From contig JAUHWJ010000004.1 of the NCBI GenBank assembly GCA_030424705.1, positions 1-15,188 of the forward strand: 15,188 nt of DNA, given 5' to 3'. Positions 1-7,680 of this stretch are shown here, one piece after another. The notes under the pieces were generated by a model, which made no database searches, was not told the origin of the DNA, and worked only from the letters and a program-made list of their open reading frames with translations. The stretch comes from Alphaproteobacteria bacterium. Its GTDB lineage: Bacteria; Pseudomonadota; Alphaproteobacteria; Rhodobacterales; Rhodobacteraceae. Position 1 is the stretch's first letter. Every line of letters starts with the position of its first letter. The position numbers were made by a program, and so were the translations under genes.

Positions 1-34
1 CTGACGCCGGCGCATCGGGTGGAGGCCCGGAGAG

Positions 35-907
35 ATGGTCGAGAGACTGAAACACGCCATCGAGAAGGCCCGCGCCCAGCGCGAGACAGAAGCCTTTCCC
101 GCGGCGCGCCCGCTGCCTGCCGCCGAAGCTCCGCCCTCGGCGACGGCCCCGACGCAGCAGGAGGCGGCCGCGCGGCGCGGACGGCCTACGCCCGAGGATC
201 AACTCTGGGCGTCGCTGAAGGAAATCCGGCTGCGGCAACCGCTCGTCGCGAACCGACGCATCGTGACGCATGACAAGTCAGACCCTGCGCATATCGCCTT
301 CGATGTTCTCAGGACGCGAATGATCAAGGCGTTCAGGGACAACGGCTGGAACCGCGTCGCGGTCACCTCGCCCCGGAAGGGCTGCGGGAAGACGCTTGTG
401 GCCGCCAATCTTGCGCTTAGCTTCGCGCGCCAGCCCGACCTGCGCACGCTCTTGCTCGACATGGACCTGAAGTCGCCCGAGTTGACGCGGACCTTCGCGC
501 CCGAGGGTGCACAGCCAATTTCTTGGTTTCTGTCCGGAAGGAGCCCGCTCGAGAGCGCCATCGTACGCTACGGCGAGAACCTCGCCATTGGCCTCAATGG
601 AGAGCGCGTGCGGGATTCCGCAGAGCTCATCCATGACGAAAAGACAGGAAAGGTTCTTTCCTCCATGATGACGCGGATGAAGCCGGACGTGGTGATCTGC
701 GACCTGCCGCCGATGCTCGTGAGCGACGACGCCATGGCCTTCCTGCCCTATGTGGACTGCGTCATTCTTGTCGCCGCCGCCGGCCAGACGACGGCGAAGG
801 AGATCGAGGATTGCGAGCGCATGTTTGCGGGCCACACGAACTTCCTTGGTGTGATCTTGAACAAGGCGGAAGTGGGCATGACACGCGAAGGTTATGAATA
901 TGTCTGA
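35..907 (+). CDS. CpsD/CapB-type (BY-kinase-like) P-loop ATPase of an exopolysaccharide locus
   Basis: This 290-aa protein resembles the cytoplasmic tyrosine autokinases that control export and chain length of exopolysaccharide, including those of exosortase (PEP-CTERM type) loci. A Walker A segment (SPRKGCGKT, residues 112-120) is followed by the Walker A' motif LLLDMD (139-144) and Walker B with ICDLPP (221-226). The N-terminal 75 residues are a charged helix (MVERLKHAIEKARAQ) and an Ala/Pro-rich linker. There is no membrane segment, so it would need a separate Wzz-like membrane partner, which is not in this window. The C-terminus ends EGYEYV; Tyr287 and Tyr289 are possible autophosphorylation sites, but a long tyrosine cluster is absent. 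ATG at 35 follows GGAGG (21-25) by 9 nt. A TGA at 2-4 could end a preceding gene. The family call is firm; kinase activity is inferred. Confidence 0.85.
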   Translation: MVERLKHAIEKARAQRETEAFPAARPLPAAEAPPSATAPTQQEAAARRGRPTPEDQLWASLKEIRLRQPLVANRRIVTHDKSDPAHIAFDVLRTRMIKAFRDNGWNRVAVTSPRKGCGKTLVAANLALSFARQPDLRTLLLDMDLKSPELTRTFAPEGAQPISWFLSGRSPLESAIVRYGENLAIGLNGERVRDSAELIHDEKTGKVLSSMMTRMKPDVVICDLPPMLVSDDAMAFLPYVDCVILVAAAGQTTAKEIEDCERMFAGHTNFLGVILNKAEVGMTREGYEYV

Positions 908-930
908 GGGCCGGGCCACGAACTAGCCCG

Positions 931-954
931 CGGCGCGCCGCAGATCGCGCGCCG
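931..954 (+). terminator. GC-rich hairpin between the kinase and TPR lipoprotein genes
   Basis: The arms CGGCGCGC (931-938) and GCGCGCCG (947-954) form a perfect 8-bp stem with an 8-nt loop, about 25 nt after the kinase stop. It is followed only by GAGTTTCC, so it is a weak terminator at best. It may attenuate read-through into the TPR gene or protect mRNA ends. Confidence 0.35.
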
Positions 955-983
955 AGTTTCCCCGACAGAATGAGGTGCTTGCC

Positions 984-3389
984 ATGAAGTTCAAACGTTC
1001 CGGCCCCCTTCGAGTCGCTCTCACGCTCGCCGCAGGGCTTGCTCTCGCAGGCTGCGACAGCGCGGAGGACCGGCTTGCACGCCATCTCGCCAACGCGGAG
1101 GAGCATCTCGCGGCCGGCGCTCCGGAGAAGGCGGCCCTTGAGCTGCGCAACGCGCTCTCTCTCGACGCGAACAACGTCAAGGCCCACACGGGCATGGCGA
1201 CGATCTATGAGGGACAGCGCAATTTCCCCGCCATGCTCGCGCATCTGAACAAGGTGCTGGAGGCGGATCCAACCAATGTCGACGCTCTCATCAAGGTCGG
1301 CCAGATGATGATGCTCGGCAACCGTCTCGACGAGGCGTTGACCAACGCCAATGAGGCGTTGGCCGTGGCGCCGCAGGACGTGGCGGCGATGGTGCTCAAG
1401 GCTGGCGTTTCGCTCCGCCTCGGCAACTTCGCCAACGCTGTAGAACTCGCCCAAGCGGCGATCGCGCTCGATCCGGACAACCCGACAGCCCATGCGGTGC
1501 TGATCGGCGAGCGGCTCCAGGCGGGCGATGCGGCGGGGGCGCGGGCGATCGCGGACGACATCACCACGCGCGCGCCGCAGGATCTCGGCGTGGCCCTGGT
1601 CAAGCTCCAGATCGTTGAGCAGGAAGGCGACGAGGACGCGCTGATCGCCTACATGCGGGAGATGGTGAGCCGCTTCCCGGAGCAGGTCGTGCTGCGCCGC
1701 GGGCTCGCCCAGTTGCACATCCGCCGCAACGAGTACGACCTGGCCGAGGCCGAGCTTCGCGCTATCGCGGAAGCCGCGCCGGACGATCCGCAACCCGCGC
1801 TGGCGGTCGTTCAGTTCCTCAACACTGTCTCCGGAAACGACGCCGCGCGCGCCGAGCTCGCGTCACTCGCCGAATCCCGGGCGGACAAGACGCCGTTCGA
1901 AATCGCGCTGGCCGAGCTCGACTATGCCGTGGGGGCGAAGGACGAGGCCCAGGCCCGGCTGGAGGGCATGATCGAACGGGAGGAGGCGAATGCGGACGTA
2001 GCGAATTCGATCCGCCTCATTCTGGCCCGGCAGTTCCTGCGGGACGAGAAGCGCGAGGAAGCGCTCGCGCTGGTCCAGTCCGTGCTGGAGGCGGACGCGG
2101 CGAGTGTTGACGCACTCGCGATCCGCTCAGCGCTCCGCTATGATGCCGGAGACTATGACGCGGCGCTCCTCGACGCGCGCGCCGCGCTCGCCTCCGCGCC
2201 CGACAACGCCCAGCTTCTGCTTCTCGCCGGCCGAACCAACATGCGCGCCGGCAATGCCGATCTTGCCGGCGAGAATTTCGCGAGCGCAATGCGCGCCTCG
2301 GGCTATGCGCCCGAGGTCACGATGGAATACGTTTCCTATCTCAGGCTTCGCCAGCGGAGCGACGCGATCCTCACGGTCCTGACCGAGGCCGTTGCGAGGC
2401 ATCCCTCGGACGAAACGCTCTTGACGGAACTCGCCGCCGCGCAGTTGCGCGCCGGCGACTGGGTGGGCGCAGAGGAGACATCGAACAGGCTCGCCAGCGT
2501 CGACAAGGACACCGCGCAGCGCGTGCGCGCCGCCTCGCTCAGCGGGCGGGAGCGGTTCGACGAAAGCCTGGCGCTGCTCGGCGAACTGGCCGAGGACGGC
2601 GAGGGGCAGGATTCGACGCTCGCCTCCATCATTCAGGTCTATGCCCGCGCAGGGCGGATCGAAGAGGCGCGGACCTTCCTCAACGACGTGCTGACGGAGA
2701 ACCCGTCCAACGCCCGCGCGCTCCTGCTGCGCGGTTTCCTCTCCGCCTCAGAAGACGATCTTGAGGCGGCGGAAGCCGATTATCGGGCGGCTGTGGCGGC
2801 GGATCCGGCCGATGCTGCGGCGGCGCTGACCCTTGCGCGGCTGCTCCTGGCGAAGGGCGACGAGGCCGCAGCGATCGCCGCCGCGGAAGAGTCCATTCCC
2901 ACGGTCTCATCCGCCGGCATGTTGCGCCTTTTCCTTGGCGGCGTTCACGAAGGAGCCCGGCGCTTCGACGAAGCGATCGCGCAATACCGTGCGATGTTCG
3001 AGGAGCAGCCAACTTCCCTCGTGGCCGCGAACAACCTCGCCAGCCTGCTCACGGAGCACAAGGCGGATGACCCAGAGGCGATCGCCGAGGCGGCGCGGAT
3101 CAGCGTCGTGCTCAGGAACATTGAAGTCCCCGCGTTCCAGGACACCTATGGCTGGGTCCAGCACCTCAATGGCGACAGCGAGCTCGCGCTTCGCCACTTG
3201 ATTCCCGCTGCGGACGGGCTGCCGGACAATCCCTATGTCCGCTACCATATCGGGGCGGTTTACGCGGCGCTCGGGGACGCTGCCGCGGCGCGCCCGCATC
3301 TGGAGGCCGCCGTGGCGGCGGGGACGGAGGGCTTCTCCCGCTATGAGGCTGCCAAGGGCGTGCTCGAAGGGTTGCCGCCGGCGCAGTAA
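984..3389 (+). CDS. TPR-repeat lipoprotein, PrsT-like, of an exopolysaccharide/exosortase locus
   Basis: The protein has 801 aa. It starts with a lipoprotein signal peptide: basic MKFKR, a hydrophobic stretch, and lipobox LAGC with Cys24 as the lipidated residue. The rest is almost wholly helical TPR-like repeats, for example AALELRNALSLDANNVKAH and ANAVELAQAAIALDPDNPTAH, continuing to the C-terminus. Length, lipobox and repeats resemble the PEP-CTERM-system TPR lipoproteins (PrsT type, about 900 aa), which sit beside a BY-type kinase as here. Asp follows the lipidated Cys; under the E. coli Lol rule this favours retention in the inner membrane. A GTG at 975 is in frame, but ATG 984 is preferred because TGAGG (971-975) is 8 nt upstream and the signal peptide begins there. 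Likely role: scaffold for polysaccharide assembly or export. The exact function is not shown. Confidence 0.85.
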   Translation: MKFKRSGPLRVALTLAAGLALAGCDSAEDRLARHLANAEEHLAAGAPEKAALELRNALSLDANNVKAHTGMATIYEGQRNFPAMLAHLNKVLEADPTNVDALIKVGQMMMLGNRLDEALTNANEALAVAPQDVAAMVLKAGVSLRLGNFANAVELAQAAIALDPDNPTAHAVLIGERLQAGDAAGARAIADDITTRAPQDLGVALVKLQIVEQEGDEDALIAYMREMVSRFPEQVVLRRGLAQLHIRRNEYDLAEAELRAIAEAAPDDPQPALAVVQFLNTVSGNDAARAELASLAESRADKTPFEIALAELDYAVGAKDEAQARLEGMIEREEANADVANSIRLILARQFLRDEKREEALALVQSVLEADAASVDALAIRSALRYDAGDYDAALLDARAALASAPDNAQLLLLAGRTNMRAGNADLAGENFASAMRASGYAPEVTMEYVSYLRLRQRSDAILTVLTEAVARHPSDETLLTELAAAQLRAGDWVGAEETSNRLASVDKDTAQRVRAASLSGRERFDESLALLGELAEDGEGQDSTLASIIQVYARAGRIEEARTFLNDVLTENPSNARALLLRGFLSASEDDLEAAEADYRAAVAADPADAAAALTLARLLLAKGDEAAAIAAAEESIPTVSSAGMLRLFLGGVHEGARRFDEAIAQYRAMFEEQPTSLVAANNLASLLTEHKADDPEAIAEAARISVVLRNIEVPAFQDTYGWVQHLNGDSELALRHLIPAADGLPDNPYVRYHIGAVYAALGDAAAARPHLEAAVAAGTEGFSRYEAAKGVLEGLPPAQ

Positions 3390-3392
3390 GGC

Positions 3393-5306
3393 TCAGGCGT
3401 CGCCGTTCAGGAAGGCGTGGAGGCTTTCGGCCATCGTGCGCGAAATGCCCTCCACCGCCATCAGGTCGGAGACGCCTGCCCGCGCCACCGCCTTGGCCGA
3501 GCCGAAATGCGCGAGGAGAGCGCGTTTCCGCGCCGGGCCGATCCCCGGCGCCTCGTCGAGAGGGGTCTTTCCGATGGAAGCGGCGCGCTTCGCGCGGTGT
3601 GCGCCGATGGCGAAGCGGTGCGCCTCGTCCCGCAGTCGTTGGACGAAATAGAGCACCGGGTCCCTGTGCGGCAGGGCGAAGGGGCGCGCGCCGCCGGGGC
3701 GGTGGAACTCTTCCTTTCCGGCATCCCGGTCCAGCCCCTTGGCGACGCCGATGAGCGGCACGTCCTCGGCGCCGAGGGCGGCAAGCGCCTCGGCCGCAGC
3801 AGAGACCTGCCCGGCGCCGCCGTCGATCAGGACGAGGTCGGGCCAGTCCGCGCTTTCCCTGTCCGCATCCTCCTTCAGGAGGCGGCGAAAGCGGCGGGTC
3901 AGCACTTCCTTCATCATGCCGAAATCGTCCCCCGGCGTCAGTTCCTCGCCGCGGATGTTGAACTTGCGGTAGGACTTACGGTCGAACCCGTCAGGCCCCG
4001 CGACGATCATCGCGCCGACGGCGTGTGCGCCCTGAATGTGGCTGTTGTCATAGACCTCGATGCGCCGCGGCGGCGCCTCAAGCCCGAAGGCTTCCGCCAG
4101 GCCCGCCAGCAGCTTGCCCTGCGCCGCGCCCTCCGCCATCCGCCGCGCGAGCGCCTCGCGCGCATTCGTCAGCGCATGATCGACGAGGAGACGCTTCTCC
4201 CCCCGCACCGGCCGCGCGAGCGTAACCTTGCGGCCCGCCGCGGCGGAGAGCGCGGCGGCGACCAGGTCCGCATCCTCCGGCTCGTGGCTCGTGAGGATCA
4301 GCCGCGCCGGCGTCTTGCCGCCATAGAACTGGGCGAGGAAGGCGGCGAGGATCTCCTCCTCCGGCACATGCGCGCCGGCCTTGGGGAAATAGGCGCGGTT
4401 CCCCCAGTTCTGGTGGCTGCGGAAGAAGAACACCTGAACGCAGGCCTGCCCCCCTTCGGCATGGACGGCGACGACGTCCGCCTCCTCCACCGTCTCGGGA
4501 TTTACGCCCTGCGCCTGCTGGACGCGGGTCAGCGCGGCGATGCGGTCGCGGTATATCGCCGCCTGCTCGAACTCCATCTCCGCCGAGGCTGTGCGCATCC
4601 GGTCGGCCAGCTCCTCCTGAACCGAAGTCGAGCGCCCTTCCAGAAAGCGCTCCGCATCCTCGACAAGCGCGGCGTAGCCTGCTTCGTCGATCAGCCCGGC
4701 GCAGGGGGCCGAGCAACGCTTGATCTGGTGCAGGAGGCACGGGCGCGTCCTGCTCTCGAACACGGAATCGGAGCAGGTGCGGAGCAGGAACGCCTTCTGC
4801 AGCTGGTTGAGCGTGCGGTTGACGGCGCCCGCCGAGGCGAAGGGGCCGAAATAACGCCCTTTTCGCGCCCGCGCGCCGCGATGCTTCGCGATCTGGGGAA
4901 AGGCGTGGTCCCCCGTCAGGAGGATATGGGGGAAGCTCTTGTCGTCCCGCAGGATGACGTTGTAGCGCGGCTTCAGCTGCTTGATGAGGTTCGCCTCGAG
5001 CAGCAGCGCCTCCATCTCCGTCGGCGTCGTGACGAACATCATCGAGGCCGTCGCCTCGATCATCCGCTGGATGCGCGGCGAGTTGCCCTGGAGGCGCGCA
5101 TAGTTCGAGACGCGGGCGCGGAGCGAGCGCGCCTTGCCCACATAGAGGACCTCCCCCTTCGCGCCGAGCATGCGGTAGACGCCCGGCCGCGCGGGCAGGG
5201 ACGGCAGATAGGAGCGGATCACCTCCGCCCCGGTCTCGCGCCCGAGGCGCGCCTGCTCCTCCTCGAAGCCGGCTGCGGCCTTGCTTCCTGCGGTTTCGTC
5301 GGCCAC
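3393..5306 (-). CDS. uvrC: UvrC, excinuclease ABC subunit C
   Basis: UvrC makes the 3' and 5' incisions around bulky DNA lesions in the UvrABC nucleotide excision repair complex. In the longest frame (648 aa from GTG 5339) the GIY-YIG nuclease starts at PGVYRM (52-57) with YVGKAR (66-71). A Cys-rich segment ([15 protein letters not shown]) follows, then a UvrB-binding UVR motif ([17 protein letters not shown]), the RNase H-like nuclease ([19 protein letters not shown]) and C-terminal helix-hairpin-helix motifs ([19 protein letters not shown]). I prefer GTG 5306 (637 aa) because GGAGG lies at 5318-5322, while GTG 5339 has no Shine-Dalgarno sequence. Residues before about 45 are not conserved, so both starts give a complete enzyme. 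The gene converges with the TPR gene across 3 nt. No alphaproteobacterial SOS box (GTTC-N7-GTTC) is visible upstream. Confidence 0.95.
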   Translation of the reverse strand: MADETAGSKAAAGFEEEQARLGRETGAEVIRSYLPSLPARPGVYRMLGAKGEVLYVGKARSLRARVSNYARLQGNSPRIQRMIEATASMMFVTTPTEMEALLLEANLIKQLKPRYNVILRDDKSFPHILLTGDHAFPQIAKHRGARARKGRYFGPFASAGAVNRTLNQLQKAFLLRTCSDSVFESRTRPCLLHQIKRCSAPCAGLIDEAGYAALVEDAERFLEGRSTSVQEELADRMRTASAEMEFEQAAIYRDRIAALTRVQQAQGVNPETVEEADVVAVHAEGGQACVQVFFFRSHQNWGNRAYFPKAGAHVPEEEILAAFLAQFYGGKTPARLILTSHEPEDADLVAAALSAAAGRKVTLARPVRGEKRLLVDHALTNAREALARRMAEGAAQGKLLAGLAEAFGLEAPPRRIEVYDNSHIQGAHAVGAMIVAGPDGFDRKSYRKFNIRGEELTPGDDFGMMKEVLTRRFRRLLKEDADRESADWPDLVLIDGGAGQVSAAAEALAALGAEDVPLIGVAKGLDRDAGKEEFHRPGGARPFALPHRDPVLYFVQRLRDEAHRFAIGAHRAKRAASIGKTPLDEAPGIGPARKRALLAHFGSAKAVARAGVSDLMAVEGISRTMAESLHAFLNGDA

Positions 5307-5313
5307 GGGCGGA

Positions 5314-5355
5314 TCAACCTCCGGCAGAGAGACTTGCACAGGGATCGCATCTCAT
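5314..5355 (-). CDS. Possible 13-codon leader peptide upstream of uvrC
   Basis: A short frame, ATG (5355-5353) to TGA (5316-5314), encodes [13 protein letters not shown]. It has the best Shine-Dalgarno sequence in the region: GGAG at 5364-5367 within GGGGGAG, 8 nt before the ATG. Its last codons contain GGAGG (5318-5322), and its stop lies 7 nt before the preferred uvrC GTG at 5306. This would couple uvrC translation to the leader. The same reading frame is open further upstream to an ATG at 5481 that has no good ribosome site. Short frames arise by chance, so this is tentative. Confidence 0.3.
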   Translation of the reverse strand: MRCDPCASLSAGG

Positions 5356-5407
5356 GCGCGAATCTCCCCCGAACTCCGGCTGCCTCAAATCCGGGGGGCG
5401 TTCAACG

Positions 5408-5436
5408 ATTATCCTGTCCACGAAAGCTGTGGATAA
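5408..5436 (-). promoter_or_regulatory. Putative uvrC promoter overlapped by a perfect DnaA box
   Basis: On the minus strand GATAAT (5413-5408) is a good -10 element. It lies 17 nt after TTATCC (5436-5431), a weak -35. That hexamer is the start of TTATCCACA (5436-5428), an exact match to the DnaA-box consensus. A second TTATCC faces it on the plus strand at 5409-5414, giving an inverted arrangement; an inner inverted repeat TCCAC/GTGGA (5417-5421/5429-5433) is nested in it. DnaA control of uvrC is inference. Confidence 0.45.
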
Positions 5437-5647
5437 GTCTGTCGATGAAATCGGCGCCAACGGGATTCTTAATGGAATCATAACGGTTTTGTCACCACGC
5501 CTAAAAAATAGGCGCCACCTATAACCCGCTGTTTTTCATAAGACTTTTGAATGTCGACTTTGTCATATCGGACGCATCGGGTTTGCTGACTACGAATCGT
5601 ACGGCTTCCGCCTCCGAGTGGAAAACATGAAATGTCCACCCCGTTCC

Positions 5648-5663
5648 GCGCCTGCGAAGGCGC
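5648..5663 (-). terminator. Hairpin downstream of the SDR gene
   Basis: GCGCCT (5648-5653) and AGGCGC (5658-5663) pair perfectly across a 4-nt loop, 19 nt after the SDR stop codon on the minus strand. No T-run follows, so it is either a non-canonical terminator or an mRNA 3'-end stabiliser for the four-gene operon. Confidence 0.35.
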
Positions 5664-5682
5664 CTCAGCGACGACCGCCAAC

Positions 5683-6468
5683 TCACTCGACTCCAAGAAC
5701 ATCCGGGGTTTCCCAGGCGAGATGCTGCCCGCCGTCCAGCGCGAGCATCTGCCCGGTGAACGACGGGGTCGCAAGGATGAAGCGGAGCGCGGCGACGATC
5801 TCGTCCGGGCCGGCGCCGCGCGCGAGCGGCGTCGCCGCCCGCTGGGCGGAGAAGTGCCCGGCGCTTTGCCGCGCGCCCTGCAACGTCGGCCCCGGCCCGA
5901 TGGCCGCGACGCGGATATCGGGCGCGAGGCCCTGCGCCGCCATGCGGGTGAAAGCCCAGAGCGCATGTTTCGCGACGCTGTACGAAAGAAACATCGGCGT
6001 CGGCTTCAGCACACGCTGGTCGATCATGTTGACGACGACGGCGCGCGCCTCCGGCTCACCGGCCGCGTCCGGCGCCGCCTTCAGCGCCTGGGCGGCGAAG
6101 AGCTGGGTCAGCCGGACCGGAGCGCGGAGATTGCTCTCGATCGCCCGATCCCAGCTCGCACGCGTGGCGCTCGCCATGTCGTCGAACTCGAAGATCGAGG
6201 CGTTGTTGACGAGGCAGGAGAAAGGCTGGCCGAGCGCGGCGGCCGCAGCGGGGAGAAGAGCGTCGGTCGCCGCTTCATCCGTCAGGTCGGCGCGAAGGGG
6301 CGCCGCGCGGCGACCGAGCGCGCGGATCGCCGCCGCCGTCTCCTCCGCCTCAGCCTCGGAGCCGAGCCAGCTGAAGGCGACATCCCATCCGTCCGCCGCG
6401 AGGGCGAGCGCCATCGCCCTTCCGAGCCGCTTCGCCCCGCCCGTCACCAGCGCCGCGCCTGGGGTCAT
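5683..6468 (-). CDS. Short-chain dehydrogenase/reductase of the pteridine reductase (PTR1/FolM) type
   Basis: The 261-aa protein is an NADP(H)-type SDR. The cofactor motif is TGGAKRLG (9-16), the TGxxxRxG form of pteridine reductases rather than the usual TGxxxGxG; LVNNAS lies at 86-91. The catalytic triplet is Asp150 (VVVNMID), Tyr163 and Lys167 (YSVAK). The usual Ser is replaced by Asp, with Asp-to-Tyr spacing of 13 and Tyr-to-Lys of 4, as I recall for Leishmania PTR1 (D181, Y194, K198). E. coli FolM (dihydromonapterin reductase) belongs to this branch. This suggests reduction of a dihydropterin or dihydrofolate; the substrate is not proven. ATG 6468 has GGAGG at 6474-6478, 5 nt upstream. 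It is the last gene of its operon, 22 nt after the antiporter gene. Confidence 0.8.
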   Translation of the reverse strand: MTPGAALVTGGAKRLGRAMALALAADGWDVAFSWLGSEAEAEETAAAIRALGRRAAPLRADLTDEAATDALLPAAAAALGQPFSCLVNNASIFEFDDMASATRASWDRAIESNLRAPVRLTQLFAAQALKAAPDAAGEPEARAVVVNMIDQRVLKPTPMFLSYSVAKHALWAFTRMAAQGLAPDIRVAAIGPGPTLQGARQSAGHFSAQRAATPLARGAGPDEIVAALRFILATPSFTGQMLALDGGQHLAWETPDVLGVE

Positions 6469-6490
6469 GCCCGCCTCCCTCCGTTCCCGG

Positions 6491-7435
6491 TCACATCCTC
6501 GGGCCGAGCGCGAGGACGCAGTAGACGACATAGACCGCAAGGAAGGCGAGTCCCGCCAGACGGGCGATCGGCAGGCGCAGCGCGATGAAGGGAAGGAGCA
6601 AGAGGGAAGAGGCGAGCATGATCCAGAGATCGAGCTCCAGGAAGCCGGCCGGCGTCGGCAACGGGCCCACGAGCGCGGCGACGCCGAACACCGCAAGAAT
6701 GTTGAAGATGTTCGATCCGACGACGTTGCCGACGGCGACATCGGCCTGCCGGCGGACCGCCGCCATCACCGTGGTCGCCAGTTCAGGCAGCGACGTGCCG
6801 AGGGCGACGAGCGTGAGGCCGATCGCCGCCTCGGAGACGCCGAAGGCGAGCGCCGCGCCGCGCGCGCCCTCGATGAGAAGATGCGCGCCCACCGGGAGAA
6901 ACACGACGCCGCCGAGAATGCAGCCCGCCACCACCAGCGGCCGCATGTGTTCGTCCCCCTCCTCGAGCTCGATCTCGATCCGCCCCGCCTTTCCGAGCCG
7001 GTATGCGTCGTAGATCATGAAGGCCAGCAGGACGAGGAAGAGGAGCCCGGTCCAGAAGAACACGCCACCGAGAAAGAAGCAGGCGGCGATGAGCAGGAGC
7101 GAAGCGCCGATCATCGTCACAAAGTTCCGCATCACCCCCTTCTGGCTCACCACGATCGGCGAGATCAGCGCCGGAACGCCCATGATGAGCAGAATGTTGG
7201 CGATGTTCGAGCCGACAATGTTGCCGAAGACGAGGCCTGTGGCCCCGTCCAGCGTCGCCTGAACCGAGACGAGCATTTCCGGCGCCGACGTGCCGAAGGC
7301 CACGACCGTAAGGCTGACGACAAGCGCCGGCACCCCGAGCCGAAGGCTGAGCGCCACCGCTCCGCGCACCAGCGCGTCCCCCGCAAAGACGAGCAGCGCG
7401 AGACCGGCGGCTACGAAGGCGAGGTCTGTCAGCAT
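6491..7435 (-). CDS. Calcium/sodium antiporter (CaCA family, YrbG/CaxA type)
   Basis: The 314-aa inner-membrane exchanger shows the two inverted alpha repeats of the CaCA family. Repeat 1 has GTSAPE (48-53) and GNIVGSNIAN (71-80); repeat 2 has GTSLPE (213-218) and GNVVGSNIFN (236-245). These line the cation pathway, and Glu53 and Glu218 are the expected ion ligands. About ten hydrophobic segments are visible, split by an acidic cytoplasmic linker near 154-162 (EIELEEGDE). Length is normal for the prokaryotic family. ATG 7435 has no clear Shine-Dalgarno sequence, so translation may depend on coupling to the small gene ending 24 nt upstream. Calcium export is the usual family role; ion selectivity is not visible in the sequence. 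Confidence 0.9.
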   Translation of the reverse strand: MLTDLAFVAAGLALLVFAGDALVRGAVALSLRLGVPALVVSLTVVAFGTSAPEMLVSVQATLDGATGLVFGNIVGSNIANILLIMGVPALISPIVVSQKGVMRNFVTMIGASLLLIAACFFLGGVFFWTGLLFLVLLAFMIYDAYRLGKAGRIEIELEEGDEHMRPLVVAGCILGGVVFLPVGAHLLIEGARGAALAFGVSEAAIGLTLVALGTSLPELATTVMAAVRRQADVAVGNVVGSNIFNILAVFGVAALVGPLPTPAGFLELDLWIMLASSLLLLPFIALRLPIARLAGLAFLAVYVVYCVLALGPRM

Positions 7436-7459
7436 GATTGGGGGTTCACCGATTGAAGC

Positions 7460-7678
7460 TCACGGGGTCGGCGTGCCGCCGCACTGGCAGCCTTCGCCAG
7501 CAGCGGACCAAGCGCCGCAGACGGGGCAAGGCCGGAGATCCTCCGCCTTGCGCACCTTGCCGGGCTTCGTTCCGTCCCTTCTCCGCAGGCGCTTCGGCAG
7601 CGCGCTCGCCGCGCCGAGCCGCGCGACCACGAAGACGCCAATCAGCACGGCAAGAAAGATGAGGACCTTGGTCAGCAA
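7460..7678 (-). CDS. Small membrane-anchored zinc-ribbon-like protein of unknown function
   Basis: This 72-aa frame starts with a TTG 2 nt after the S49 peptidase stop and ends 24 nt before the antiporter gene, so it fits tightly in the operon. It has one N-terminal membrane segment (LTKVLIFLAVLIGVFVVARL, 2-21), a basic stretch (KRLRRR) and a cysteine cluster: CPVC (51-54) and CQC (64-66). Four cysteines in CxxC/CxC form suggest a small zinc ribbon on the cytoplasmic side. No ATG or GTG start precedes the membrane segment and there is no Shine-Dalgarno sequence, so expression probably relies on translational coupling. I do not recognise a named family. It could be an assembly or quality-control factor for its neighbours, but nothing in the sequence shows this. 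Confidence 0.6.
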   Translation of the reverse strand: MLTKVLIFLAVLIGVFVVARLGAASALPKRLRRRDGTKPGKVRKAEDLRPCPVCGAWSAAGEGCQCGGTPTP

Positions 7679-7680
7679 GG

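Larger units (their letters stand above)
5340..5682. other. AT-richer intergenic region between the SDR gene and uvrC
   Basis: The gap is clearly less GC-rich than its surroundings, most of all at 5400-5640. It holds the uvrC promoter and DnaA box, a hairpin CGCCTA-aaaaa-TAGGCG (5498-5514), an imperfect CtrA-like site TTAA-N7-ATAA (5469-5483), a small stem-loop around ACAT-gaa-ATGT (5625-5635) and a GNRA-type hairpin at 5648-5663. I see no protein gene with a credible start and ribosome site apart from the possible uvrC leader, and no tRNA. A small RNA cannot be excluded. Confidence 0.6.

Noticed and set aside
5340..5440. LexA/SOS box controlling uvrC
   Set aside because: I looked for GTTC-N7-GTTC and GAAC-N7-GAAC; GTTC at 5399 and GAAC at 5371 occur singly, without a partner at the right distance.
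3417..5483. A 688-codon plus-strand open frame opposite uvrC
   Set aside because: UvrC on the other strand has complete domain structure; the antisense product has no recognisable motif and biased Arg/Ala composition.
5340..5682. Replication origin (oriC)
   Set aside because: Only one perfect DnaA box and one degenerate copy are visible, with no dnaA, hemE, parAB or similar origin-linked gene nearby. An AT-rich patch plus one box is not enough.
5478..5966. A 162-codon minus-strand frame reaching into the uvrC upstream gap
   Set aside because: It overlaps the SDR gene in another frame, has no ribosome site and shows Arg/Ser-rich shadow sequence in its first half.
5618..7456. A 612-codon plus-strand frame opposite the SDR and antiporter genes
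   Set aside because: Charged low-complexity product, antisense to two clear families.
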